From Lingula anatina (Eukaryota > Brachiopoda > Lingulata > Lingulida > Lingulidae), in contig NW_019775426.1 of assembly GCF_001039355.2 (NCBI RefSeq), positions 162,698 to 226,697 of the forward strand: DNA of 64,000 nucleotides, read 5' to 3'. The translations under genes were made by a program, and so were the position numbers. Positions 35,161-53,286 of the stretch are shown here, piece after piece. The notes below the pieces were generated by a model. The model searched no databases. It saw nothing but the letters and a program-made list of their open reading frames with translations, and was not told the origin of the DNA. Numbering within the stretch: position 1 is the first letter of the stretch; each line of letters opens with the position of its first letter.

Positions 35161-35347
35161 AAAGAAAATAAAGACTCTGGCAATCTGATAAGTCCAGATG
35201 TATGGTTACAACACTTTAATCAATTATGTGGAATGACACCTACTGGGGATCATGAAATAGATACTGAAATCAAACAAAAGGAAAATTTACCTGGTAATAC
35301 ATACTTGGACAAACCGATAACAATATCTGAAGTAAAAAAGGCACTGA
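35161..35347 (+). mobile_element. Non-LTR retrotransposon ORF2 fragment, cut by the N gap
   Basis: An open plus-strand frame contains ISPDVWLQHFNQLCG and then LDKPITISEVKKAL. The pattern of a tryptophan segment followed by LD-PIT--EV--A- is the linker just before the reverse-transcriptase domain in LINE-type ORF2 proteins. The fragment begins abruptly after 35160 and is lost in the Ns, so length and clade cannot be given. An abrupt 5' end is usual for 5'-truncated LINE copies. Confidence 0.65.
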
Positions 35348-35429
35348 NNNNNNNNNNNNNNNNNNNNNNNNNNNNNNNNNNNNNNNNNNNNNNNNNNNNN
35401 NNNNNNNNNNNNNNNNNNNNNNNNNNNNN
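35348..35429. other. Assembly gap (82 N)
   Basis: A run of Ns between the retrotransposon fragment and the right copy of the 203-bp repeat. Its true length is unknown. Confidence 0.99.
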
Positions 35430-35632
35430 CGCCCGATGATAAAAGGTCCTCTTTACCGAGAAAATCAACAATAGCATCCAAATGTCTCCTTTTTTCACTG
35501 CTAAAAATGTAGTTGTTTTTATCTAATGCGTTTTGCCTAATGTATCACGAATAAGATGTTGCTTGAACCCTTTTTGCCGAGATCCAAATTGAGTTTCATC
35601 TGATGATCAAGTAATCAATACGAATAATAAAG
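35430..35632. repeat. Right copy of the 203-bp repeat
   Basis: Starts at the first base after the N gap, so the two copies most likely come from overlapping contigs or two alleles, one with a retrotransposon insertion after position 35160. Confidence 0.85.
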
Positions 35633-37262
35633 ACAACAAACGATACTGGACGTGAAAAAATGGTAACAAAATGTTAAGATAACCAGAGTTGATTGTTGGG
35701 ATTCGAAGGTGTTCTTATGCGTTTGGCATAAATAGGGTCACGAAAAATAGCTGAATTTGAACGGAAAATGTGTCGAAGTGTTTTAGAAATATCCCCGATC
35801 CTAGCAACTGTGGGATGAGGTGTCAAATTACACGGTGTTGACAGAAATTTATCAAGGCTTTAATTATACAAACTCGGAGATAAGGCAAACGCTGATTGCA
35901 TCTCTGCGTCGGAAAATAGCACGTTTTTGGTTGACACAAACAGAACTGTTCGCGGATCAATAAAATAAGATTAAGGTTAAAAACGTTATCAAACTTAATC
36001 TATATGGAAAACAAAGCCAAATGCGAGAGAAAATAAACACTAAGCCTCGTAAGCATTTTTCACGTGGCATTTTCAATATTTTACGAAACAAGGAGATCAA
36101 GAGATGCTACCTTAGGATGAGCTTAATGTAACGCGGGAAGTTAGAGCAAACAGAAACAAAGACCAAACAAACTATTAAATTGATATTTAGTCATTTCGAA
36201 CATAGAATCTGAATACCACGGTTCTAAGTGTACCAAATTTATTGAAAACTCGAGTGGTTTTAATTTTGAAAATAAATGAAATATCATCACTGGAACAACT
36301 GAATTACATCATCATGGAGTTTAACATATTGTCGAGAAGTGTCAATAACGAATATATTATGTAATGAGAGGACACTTTAACGAGGACATTTCCCTTGCTC
36401 AATTGCGATAAGAATGGTGATTTTTTTTTTATTTCTTTTAGTGTGGACATGGTAATTATCAAAAATGATGAATCGTTTCCATGGAGGACTTTCCTGTAAC
36501 GAAAGTTGTTTAATCTGCCACAATATCAGGCTAAATTAGTTAAAATAGGTCGAAATAGTTGTTAAGGAGTCTGGCAGGTAAAAAAATATATAGGTAATTT
36601 TTTCCAGAAAGTTGTAAGAAGAGACTGAATTTGACAAAGGTTTTGATACAGATGGGTGTCATGGCGGATCCAATATGGGGGTGGGGGTCAAGTGTCACGT
36701 GACAACTTTGTAACGAATCGTTGCGAGGCAAGTAGGCCTATCTTAGAGCATTTTTAATGAAAACACTAACTTAGTGATGTGTACGTCGCAAGTTATAAAA
36801 AGCTACCCCTGAAGTTTTTTTAAAATTAATTTTAAATCAGCTAGGAAGGTCATCGAGTCGGTTGAATTTGTGGGTACATTACAAATTTGTAATCCCCAGT
36901 GACTTATTTGCACACAGAGGCCTACTGGTACCTGTAGGCTACTAGTAGTGCTAGAAAGTTTAGCTGAAATGTTAAAGGGATCGCCCATAACGCCGAAACA
37001 AAGTTTTTAATTAATATGAAATGGCTTATTTAGTTTGATGAACTTGAATTTTAATTTGTAGTTTAACAAGGAAACGACGAGTATGGAGCAGGCTATTGAA
37101 TCGAAAATAAATAAAAAAATAAATAAATAAATACCGAAGTACATCTTTCTCTCCTTAACTACACATCATCCACCAATCGTAACGTTCATTATGGGGAAAT
37201 TACAGAAGCTATAAACCTATTCTTTTTCTCCTAATTTTGATGGGGTTATTTTGTAAAGGACG

Positions 37263-37301
<39 letters not shown>

Positions 37302-37438
37302 CAGTGATGTTTGTGCGCGCGCACTTGAACTAAACTATAGTGTCTTATTGGACGAATCCAAAGTTGGCCCTAGTTCGGGGGATAGCGCAAGTCGATAAAT
37401 AAGACATTATCTTTAGGGACTAATGATTTTTTTCTCTC

Positions 37439-37675
37439 GGTGACAACAGACATTATGTTGAAATATGAACAGCTAAAACGCTGTAATCAAAGGCAGTAAA
37501 GTGTAGATACCAAACTAAAAGTAATGTTATACTTTGATAAATAATATTAAAATAATCTTATCACAATGTAAAGTGGAACAAAATTCACTTGATATCTGAT
37601 ATTGATTTTAAGGAAATCAGGTATAACAGATAATAACGACGAAAAGTGTTTAACTGTTTTAGAGGACAATTAACT
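37439..37675. repeat. Diverged interspersed repeat, copy 1
   Basis: Resembles 38553-38790 in the same orientation: both have ACAGACAT, GTTGAAATATGA, AAAGTGWAGATACC and AAAGTAATG blocks in the same order, then a GGACA segment near the end. Many substitutions and indels separate them. Its origin (transposon or local duplication) is not clear. Confidence 0.6.
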
Positions 37676-38360
37676 TCCATTAGTGTCTTATTAGACGAAT
37701 CCAAAGTAGGTTCTACTGGTAGTAGCCTACTGCAGCATTAGATTAACAAGTTACTGATTACTACAATTGTAACTGCAGATTTAGATTATATAATTAGCAA
37801 GTTACTGATAATTACAATAGATGAATTACTTTATAAAGAATATTTATTAAGAAATGACAATGTCCTAGAATTTAGAATTCGTTCAAGGACGTATGGAGAA
37901 TACAGGTTTACACTGAAAGGGATTACTTCGTATCGCAGCGGACAAAAGCTACATGAAATGCTGTAGACTTTGTGTCATAACAAGCGGAATAAGAAAAAAC
38001 TGTCATTACTTAAATATGGATAATAACCAGATATGTTAATTGACCCATTTGTTTAGCAAAAAGGATCAGCTACTATGATTTCAGATATATATTATTATGA
38101 TAATATTTTAATGGTATTGATTTACTTTGGTTCGAGTGGGAATACTTCTAGGACAAGGTGTTATTTTGTAAGTTAATATCGTATTTGGTGAGTAAATGGC
38201 CTTCTATGTAAAAGGCAAAAGAATAGACTATTTTATATGGCCTAACTTAAGTTTTTACACTTTAGTCACTATACTTTTTGTGCTTGAGCCAGCCATGCCC
38301 GAATAGGGCTCATTTCCCATCCTCTCATACTAGTCACTATAACACCAACACTATACTAAG

Positions 38361-38470
38361 GATGCTCTCTGACCACAGGGTCCGCTAGTAGTCTGTAATA
38401 AAAATTATTGTACCTAGAATTCTGTTTTGTTCACTAGTTTTGAGGCCCCTGATATCAAAAGGTGCACTCA
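38361..38470. repeat. CTCTCTGACCACAGGGT repeat, copy 1
   Basis: Shares CTCTCTGACCACAGGGT, CGCTAGT and GTCTGT, then a TTGATATCA-type block, with 54361-54455. The two lie 16 kb apart, so this is an interspersed family rather than a local duplication. Confidence 0.6.
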
Positions 38471-38552
38471 AGAGTCCTTCGAAACTAACAACGCTGCCAA
38501 TGATGATGATGATGATGAAGGTGGTGGTAATTTTTTTTTGTAAAATTTGTTG

Positions 38553-38790
38553 AGATGACCACAGACATGTTGAAATATGAGCAGTTTAAACACAGACATC
38601 CATTGCAATAAAGTGAAGATACCTAATTGAAAGTAATGCTATAATTGCATTAAAAAAGTTAACGAATCTTACAGAATTAAATTGGCAAAATATCCACCAA
38701 CGTTGATTCTTAAAGAAAGATATATACCAGAGGGTAACAACGAAGGTTTTATTACTGTTGGAGAGGACAGGTAAGTGGACAAAAGGAAAC
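38553..38790. repeat. Diverged interspersed repeat, copy 2
   Basis: Counterpart of 37439-37675. It is preceded at 38361-38470 by a different repeat (CTCTCTGACCACAGGGT...) whose relative is at 54361-54455. Confidence 0.6.
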
Positions 38791-41675
38791 AGGGATACTG
38801 GAGATAGCTTGGAGCCAGTGTGCACACTCATATCGAACTATTACTAGCTCTGGAGATCGGTCCACTGCAGTTTTCAAAAGACACCCTCTCCACACTATAA
38901 CCCAACTGAAAGTGTGCGGTCAACACGGCAGACAGAAGTCGATATAAGCACTTCAGATCAGAAATAATGAAAGGATATCTGATAATTCATTAAATTTCGT
39001 CATTCTAATCCGATATCAGAGGTGCCAGACGACTTCTTGACTGCAATCCAATTGTCGGGGGTCAAGTGATACTTACCAATACTTATGTAATATTCAAAGG
39101 ACCCTTGAATGCGTGTGTGCATGTATGTGAATTGGTCTTTGATCGTTTCAATTTCTGTGTTTGTTTGTTTGTTAGAAACTCTGCAGTATTAAATCAAGCA
39201 CCACTCATAAAACGGCAGGTTATAAGTCAATCTTGAGGGGAAAATGGCACGAGCATTACATCCATGGTTACAGTAATAAGGTATGTAATGGTTTGTTTGA
39301 GTCAGTAGAGGTTATTAGTAAAGAACAATCCCTACTGTATATATCCACCAGGATTCATCCACATTTAACAGTTGCTATTATTCATACTAGCTACTGCCTA
39401 CAGTATACATTCGAAATACGTGGAAATTACGTCCAAGGTCATCAGGTGATGGTCTCATAACTAGTGTCCCCTTTATTGGTGACTTTCTTCTACTGCAGTA
39501 ATGTTTATGATTGCAAGGTCGTTTTAAACAAGTCAAAACAGATACAAAACTATATTGTTTTATAAGACAGGGGAATTTACTAAAAGCAATGATTTGTCAA
39601 CTTCCTTCTGCTATTAGATCTCTCATCCTTCCTTGCTTCTCTCTCTCTCTCTCACTCTCTCTCTCTCTCTCTCTTTTAAAATTAATGAAACGCGCCTTTT
39701 ACTCCTAAGCACATTGTTTTCATGAAAACCAGTAAAAAAAAACTATTCCCGTTTTTCGTATCAGCAGCATCATTTATATGAAGTTGAATCGATCAATGTT
39801 TACTCACAAAGGAGTTTCGAGACAAAACTCTACACACGGCTGTATAATATGTGAAATTATGGAATTCTTTATAACATTAAAGTAGGTGGTATTTCGCGTG
39901 TTGAATTTACATCAGGCTGTGACACTTTTCATGCTCAAGATATAAAGGCAAAGGTACTGAGAAAGATTTATGTATACGCTCCCTTCATTATCTTACTCGA
40001 CGATTCATATAATTTCTGTTATACTGTTATACTCATTTAAACAAATGAATATATTTCATGACTGCAACACAGTTTGTTTCTAGCTTTTCAACGGACAAGC
40101 CCCACTTCATTACTTTCAAATATAATTATAAGTTTTTGGCAAAATTTATTTAGTGTCATCCTTTTTTTGGCAATGTGTTTTACTCTGTTTCGTATTTAGT
40201 GTGCCATTTTAATAATGGGTTGCTTTGTACTTAATTGTAAGACAGTAACTTTTGGGTAAATATGCGGGGAGTAGGAAACCATTTGCATGTGAGAGAAGAA
40301 AAATATTTGTAAACCCGTCAGTCCAGATATTTCGATTAATTAATGTAAAGTCGTTATAACGTTGTAATTGTAATATTCGTTTCCGTAAAGGGACGAGAGT
40401 GTAGCACTTCACAAGCCTCTGGTGTTTGTACAACGAAATATAAACCGTAGTCATCAATTCTTCAAAACTAATTTGATATTTACCTATAACACATGGCCGG
40501 TGCGATAACTTTGAACGGCGGTGGATTTTAGCAAGAGTAGATGTTGCTATGAATGTCTTACCTGATACTGCAAAACATCAAATCCCATAACAAAATGAAG
40601 ATAATTATGCCAGATTTTAGTTAACTTTTGCTTAAAAAATCGTTAAGCACTAATAGCGCAAAAACATTTTTCAAGATGGCCGCCGCTCCTATGAAAAACA
40701 GGTTGCACAAGAGGGAAATGACCTTCTTCAAGAAACGTAAAGTTCACGCATAAAACTTGATCAAACACAATTCAAAACTAATGCAATCTAATTTTTTCAC
40801 TACTTATAAATCATTTCAATACTTTCATTAGGAAGATGTCGATGGGCGACATATGATATTGTCCCCCTTGAGTAATTCAAATTGGTATCGTCCGGTTCTC
40901 ATAGCAGCGTATTCAAATGAAGCAAAAAGCAAACAAGCCTGAGCTCGAATCGTGTCACATAGATATTTGTCAAGCCCTGCAACGGGGAAAGGATATCTGC
41001 CAGCTGACTAACTAGCCCAATTCTTATATATTAGAAAGTTTCGAATCCGTTACTGTATTGATTTTTAACTATAACGATTTGAATTAATGATGGCTTAGTT
41101 CTAAAAGGCATCAATTATGGTATGATTGTTTTTCGAAGTTGGTTTTGTATAGCGCGAGCGGTCTACTTGTCATACGATATACGCGTCGAAATGCATGTTT
41201 TTACACAATTTTGTACAATTTTTATGATCAGTACTTAGCAAAATTACGTAAGTCAACGAAATATATTGTGTCAATATTCTCAATAATTCAAATAACAAGT
41301 TGATATGATGCTGAGATAATTAGTATATTCAGAATCACACTTTATAATTTAAAACCGATTTTGATGTTTTATGTATATTTTAAATTCCTTAAATCGTTGG
41401 CACGGTAAACATAGGGGTTCAGTTTAGCCTTGACTATTTTATTTTGAATCTGTTGGCTATTAATCGACCTTGGAAAGTGTTCACACAATTAACACCATCC
41501 AGATTCGTAAAAACCACTAAATTATTCCCTATTCAATCTTTGTCTCCCTTTCGGTTTCTAACGGCTAAACGTGTTAAGTATACTAAGTACCAACGCCACC
41601 AATGTTATATTTGTTGCCTTGGTTTCTAAAGACCCCAAGAAATTCCAAGAAAAAAAATAATAATAATTATCATCA

Positions 41676-41722
<47 letters not shown>

Positions 41723-42517
41723 GAGGTCTTTTCTCGTTTTTAAAAAGATGAACGCACACTGTTATGTAAAGAAACTATAATTTTTACTCCTGCCATTAGT
41801 TATGTGTCAATCTGCACTACCCTAAAAGGAGGGCTAGAATCGAAGTGCGGATTAGTTTCCATACAGCACAAATCCCAGGACTGGATTTAATAGAAATGTT
41901 CACACGCTTGGTATTCTGATACAGGTAGAATAAATATGATAGTCTTAATTTTTCCTTCTCAACTCCTTTACCCTCCTGCTGTCGTCGACAATATATGGTT
42001 TCTGTTGTTGTTGTTGTATAAAATTCATCATGTGTTTTTCTAAAAAAAGCTATTCTGATAATTTCACAGGGTCTGCATAATAATGAAGTCTGACTGTAAG
42101 CAGACAAAATATTGTTTAAATGCCAGTTTATTTCCCAAGCTGATAACAAAAAAACTTCTGCAATTTAATAGTATACGAAAGTTAAAGTAAAAATCCCGAA
42201 ACTGCAAATCAAAGTTCAGTTAATTTAAAATTAATTTTAAGTTTCTTAAAGCAGTTACAGGATATTTATATGATAATTTCTGTTGTTTCTAAGTAATTTT
42301 TTTTTGTAAAATAGGTGTTGCTGTTATTATCGCGATCGTAATTAATAGAAACCTTTTGCATCAATAAAAAAACAAAATATTAATTGTTATAAATAGGCCT
42401 ACTCGTTTGGTCAGGTATGAAACTGGCGTTTCGTTTCGTTGGTAGGATAGGGTACCTATTCTGGCTTATTCATATAGAAAGGAGGAAAACATAATGACAA
42501 TAGGTATACGTAAGAAC

Positions 42518-44037
42518 TTTATTTACACTTCACTAAATATATAAATAGTATATTTATGGCATAATTTAAGTACACGATTTACCAATATTTAGATATATGA
42601 GAAACACACATGCGAAAACAAAATACAAGCACTGTGTGAATATACCTTTAAAATTTGGAGAAAATGCACGTATTTCTTTCCTGGATAGTAAAAATACCAC
42701 TTAAGAACCCCGTGCGTACCTACATTAACATATAAATAAGTATTACGTCTGTTTTTTAACAGAACAAAACCAAAATGGTTTGGCAAGATATGGAATTTAC
42801 ACTTCAATATTATCAAACATATTGAATTATCTATATCAATAAATATGCACAATCAAGACAAAGTCTAATGTTGAAGATTTACATTAATAAAGTTAAGCAC
42901 ACTCGTTTAAAAAAGCACCCCTAACATGTTAAAAGGCTAAGATATCAACCCTTTCAATTGAGTGATAGTCAATATTAAAACCCTAGACTAGAATTAACTC
43001 TGCAATCTGCATTTTTAATTACAAACTTTAAGCATCGTAATCAGCACTTCGACTGTGGACTAGCTATCATAGATATACTTCAGAATGACTTTAACATTAC
43101 GGTGACACAATAAAGAAAATTCGGTATCTGACCAGTGATTTTTAACAGTTGTTTTCTACTAATATATTTTTTTCTGGAACCACAAATGCGTTTCGTTATA
43201 TAACAAAAAATTAAAATGTAATTCACTTCTTTGCACAGCAGTATATATCTGCATAAAAAACAAAAAATTCAAAGTTATTTAACAGCAGATAGCTATCTGA
43301 AAAGTGTACTACGTTCCCTTTTAACGATATTCAACATTAACTTGAACATTACATTAACAATCTACCGTAAGTCTCGATTGAGAAAAATAATGATTTGTAA
43401 AAAGCAGAATAATTTCAAAATAAAGATTCTTATTTGAATAAGTGGCGCAAATACTCATTTTAGGAGTGTGGCTTTCGTCGAAACATTATTTTTGTGTTTT
43501 TCATCCAAAAAAAAAGCAAGCTTCAATCACACCCCAAGCTTATTTTGTTCGGTGTATTAATGTCGCTCGTATGTGACAATAAAAATTTGAGAAAGTTTAA
43601 CATATTGACATAGTTAACTTGATCAACAGCCGTTTTCTCTTTGATATTATTTTTGAATTTTGATAATTTCAAAATTCAGCGGACAATTATTAAATGTAAT
43701 CTTTGAGCAGGAGGATGCTCTAATAAATTGTTTCGTTAATTTTTTCAACATTAAACCATCCTTTAAAATATCAGATATCAATTACAACAGGTAAATACTA
43801 CAAGCGTGCAATGGCACATAATATATATAAAGACAAAAGATCCAAAAACGCGTGCAATTAAAATGGACGCACGCAGTAGATATTTTCGTTAATTTGAACA
43901 CAAACTGTGAAACTAATAGAGTGAGCAACACAGGCAGGGGGCAGATTGTATTAACACTCCTACTAGTTGCTAGGATAACAAATAATATTTTTCGCAATTG
44001 GCCCTTTCTCAATTGAATATGCGTCGTAACTCTCTCT

Positions 44038-44102
<65 letters not shown>

Positions 44103-44458
44103 CTAACTGCAACATAAACTGCGCACTGGCTGTTTCAGCTTTACTGGATTTTCTTACTAAACAATTGTAAAATATCTATCATCAAAATTTTCTAAAAGAA
44201 TTATTCTGTTAATTTAAATTAAATTGTTATTAAATGAATCAACTGAAATTATGTTTAACTGTCCTGATAAGCTGTTTTAAACCAGGGAAAATTCTCTATA
44301 AAGGAACACTTACATAAACTCCTCGAACAATCTACTGACAATCAAATCAAAACAAGTAAATATACCACCGCTTGGGTCCAACTAATCCGAAACTTTTGGT
44401 TGTATCAACCTTGGAGGATTACAACAGAACAATACATATTGTATATGTATTTCAATTA
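42518..44458 (-). other. Probable 3' UTR of Pitx
   Basis: The 1.9 kb after the Pitx stop holds no coding signal. On the minus strand an AATAAA lies at 42523-42518, the first canonical one I found after the stop. A (CT)n(CA)n microsatellite occupies 44033-44100. UTR extent is inferred only. Confidence 0.4.
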
Positions 44459-49740
<5,282 letters not shown>

Positions 49741-51318
49741 TTAATCGAGTCGTGTGCCTTCAAGTACTTCAATTTCCGATTTACACCATCAACAACGTGC
49801 TATCCTTCTCTGGCCACTGTGATCTGTTTCGGGCAAACAACTTCTCTTGACGTCTTCCATGCATACGAATCACTATAACTGTGCGTCGAATCGTCGCGCG
49901 TGCAGGATTAAGAGGGCCCCATCAACTGCAGACAATAATCATTATCTGCGGTACCACGGTCGTTTTTCACCCCTTAATGTTTATGCTAGGCTTAAAGAAG
50001 ATCTGTGGGACATCAATCAGTATCCCGTTAGTCACTTGTCCCCGTTTTGGCACTCTGGTTGGACGTGACGTCACTTATCTTACCTACCCATAATGCTCAC
50101 CGCCAGCGAGGTAGACACTTACACTCGATTGACCCTGTGATATGATACATTGCGTCCCTTTCCTTCGGTTCTTTGTTGTATAAATATTCATAAAAACGCC
50201 ATCATTGTCAATTTAAATCGATCCTCTATGAATTGTGAGTGTATTTGATGGAGCCAAAGCAGGTTTTGATGAATTGCCGGACTTTATTATGGAAATGAAC
50301 AATATGGTAGGCGATTGAGCGTACAAGCCACTAAACGATCATCATCAAATCATTATGCGCTCATGAATAAATCCAATTATAATGGGTTCTTCTTCGTTCT
50401 GACGGGTTACGGAAGTGCCCTCTCCTGATTGAATCACTAGAAATCTGTCAACTTTTAACTTAACAAACCTCCACTGTCGCGCTTACGATGGACATAAAGT
50501 TCGCTGATAAGGATGCAGAGGTTATCATTCCAGAGAAAAGTAACGGTAACAGCCGCCATCGTTCATTTGTGGCAACTCACAAACCCCCGATCATGATGAA
50601 TAGCTGATCGTAATATTTTCCCTTCCTTATTTTCACTTCTTTGTTATTATTATTGAAGTGGCTCAATAATTGTGGTTTTATATATTTTCCTTTTTTAATG
50701 AATAAAATACCATCATTCCCGTTTCTTATTCTTATCAAATAGATCTTTTAAATATGCGTTTCCTGAATTACATGTATATTTAACCACTTCGTTTTGCTAT
50801 AAACGCGACGAGAATTATTTTAGTTAATAAGTGAAGTAAATTTTTGTCAACTTTAACAAGGCCCAATTACACAACATACTGAGGGACTTTGTGAACCACA
50901 CTGGGTCTAGATACCTCGAGAACATTTAAGAGTTAGTCAACATTTTCCTGGTTCCACAAACCTGTCGACATTAACAAGGACTGTTGGATATTCTCAAGTA
51001 CCATTTCAAAAATCTTCCCGAATCCTGTGGCTTTTCTAGCTTTGCTAGATTATACTTAGCTAAACCGACATATGTTAACAGTGACAGACGAGTGTACATG
51101 TAGGGACACATCTAAGTATTTTAGTGCTCAGAAGGTATCTTGCAGTTATTGAAAATACGATGAAGTATCTTGAACAGACGTCCAGTCAGTATTTTTCTTA
51201 TTATGCTTGAAGCAACATTTGGTCATTAAATTTTGTGTATTTCGAGTCGTTTCTCCCAGACCCTGTTCATCCGTTTCAAACTCTTTACATTCTATGAAAA
51301 ACAGCGTGCCCTTTATTT

Positions 51319-51349
<31 letters not shown>

Positions 51350-53252
51350 GTGTGTGTGAGGAAGGGAGAGAGTGGGCGAGTGCCTCTCTCCAATATTGCG
51401 GGTGTACTTTTAAAATGCTATCCGCAGTCCCTTTTAATTTACTTTTACTTTGGCAATCATTACGGAGGTCGTACATGAGCCGTGCACGCACAAAAAAGCG
51501 CATACATACGCTCTTGTAATTCATGATGCGCAATGGCGCCCCCTAGCACGAAAAGAGCATACAAATATTCAACACGCTGTTTTGGAGGTATGAGCCTGGA
51601 ATTTGACAAATAATCATCAGATTTGTTTCAAATAATCCAGGTTAAACATATATATGTGGTGAATATCCATCAGCTTGTTCCAGATTTACTGCGACTAAGG
51701 TGTTCTTTTTCAGCACAAGAAGATAATTAACGCTAATAAGAGAGCGCAGCGTGCAACAGCTCCGCACCTAATCCTTATGAATAACAACGCATCTTCTTAT
51801 CAGCGCAGCAGACTTTCTCCTTAATGCGAGTCTCATTCTTCAAAAGGGCAACTCTATTAAAAGCAGAATATCCCTTCGTTTCATTTGTGATAGATATGTC
51901 GTCCTATTCATCCAAGTTAAGCCCGCCTTGTCCCAAGCGTATCAAACACAAGGCCTACTCATTACAATATCAAAATCTGAAATGATTCGATAGCAAGTGA
52001 AACCGAATCGGAATAACGTCCGTTAATGGAAAAGGTCTTACGGGCTAACCCTGGGGTTAAACTTACATAAATGTGGCTAGCAGTTTGGGACAATTTAGGG
52101 AAATGTTACATCTGCGTATTCGGATAACTAATTTGAAAGGCTTACAAGAATTAGTCGATCTGTTTTTCTACCCTATCTTCCTTCTAGCTTTGTAAATGAA
52201 AATGATAGCCACTCGAATACCTAAGTTAGCAAACACTCATCTCTTGCTTATATCTCCAATGCATCGGCAGAGTTTAGTATATGATAGAATAGCGACAATA
52301 TATTTGCTTCTTCTGCAGACGGCAGAAGTCATATCTTTACTAAGAATCGACCCACATTTCCACTAGTGTCGAGCCCATCCGTTATTTTCACCTTTAGAAA
52401 CAAAAAAAGGGTAGAAATTTGCGAAATTTTGTCAGTCCCCTACAAAAGTAAATGAAACATTCGAATAAAAATATAAGAAATCCTAACGGTAATAACCCAC
52501 CGCATTGAGAGAGAGAGAGAGAGAGAGAGAATGAGAGAGAGAGAGAGAGATTATTTCCTAAATCGTCAATTATTCTTATCACTTGACAGTTTACATCGTT
52601 TAAGTACATAATGAAAAACAAGTTTTAGTACTGATCAAAATTAAGCCAGGTAGTATGAATATTTTCACTTAATTAAGTAATACATGTAGGAAGCCTTCCA
52701 CTCAGAATTAATATTCTGGATAAAAGCAGCAGCTAATCAATATATGGAAAATTTTAAATGCATCGACAAGTATGGTCCTAAGGTTATAGATGAACACTAA
52801 ATTGTAAAAATATTTAAAAAATACTGACGGATTTTTTTGCTGCAAAATATAGCAAGTTTTCATCTCTTGGTTTTACATATAATACTTCGCCCTCGTTACA
52901 ACACTTAACCTTTTTAGAGAAAGCCCTTCCTTTACAAAACTAATACAGCTAACTAATGGCAGCTACAGGAATCGAGTCATGGTTTTTATATATATATACA
53001 TTTAGAATAATAATAATAGTGTTAATACTTAACAACATAATATTGATTTTGAACGGAACCTTGTTCTTAGAAATTCATAATGGGCTACTAACTACCTGGA
53101 ATCCAAGAAACCTTGTTTCAATTAACGGGCGTTCCAATTAACACTATCAACTCAAACTACAGGTGTAAAAAAAAAAAGAAGTAAAGAAAAAAGAAAGCGG
53201 ATCGGCAGAGTAAAATCATGTAAAAAAATTAAATTAAAAGATAAAAACTCAC
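49741..53252. other. Pitx upstream region between proximal and middle first exons
   Basis: Holds (GT)n at 51320-51358 and (GA)n at 52507-52550. The stretch 49800-50600 is less AT-rich than its surroundings and lacks simple repeats, as expected for promoter-proximal regulatory DNA. No coding signal seen. Confidence 0.45.
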
Positions 53253-53286
53253 CTGGACTGATGGCATACACAGAATGCTCGGCCAT
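53253..53286 (-). other. Pitx: Candidate alternative Pitx first coding exon (middle)
   Basis: ATG at 53286-53284 followed by MAEHSVYAISP and one base, then a GTGAGTT donor. It leaves phase 1, which the homeobox exon needs, giving MAEHSVYAISPDSSVDS and a protein of 263 residues. Small size means it could be chance, but start, frame and donor agree. Vertebrate Pitx2 and Ciona Pitx also use alternative promoters. Confidence 0.55.

Larger units (their letters stand above)
35633..42517. other. Gene-poor spacer downstream of Pitx
   Basis: No exon recognised on either strand. Contains (GT)n at 37265-37300, (CT)n at 39637-39674, (ATT)n at 41679-41720, and the diverged repeats at 37439-37675 and 38553-38790 listed separately. 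The open frames are short and unrelated to known families as far as I can tell. Confidence 0.6.

Noticed and set aside
51285-51533. Open frames across the (GT)n tract
   Set aside because: They are kept open by the microsatellite (Val/Cys or Thr/His runs) and have no protein features.
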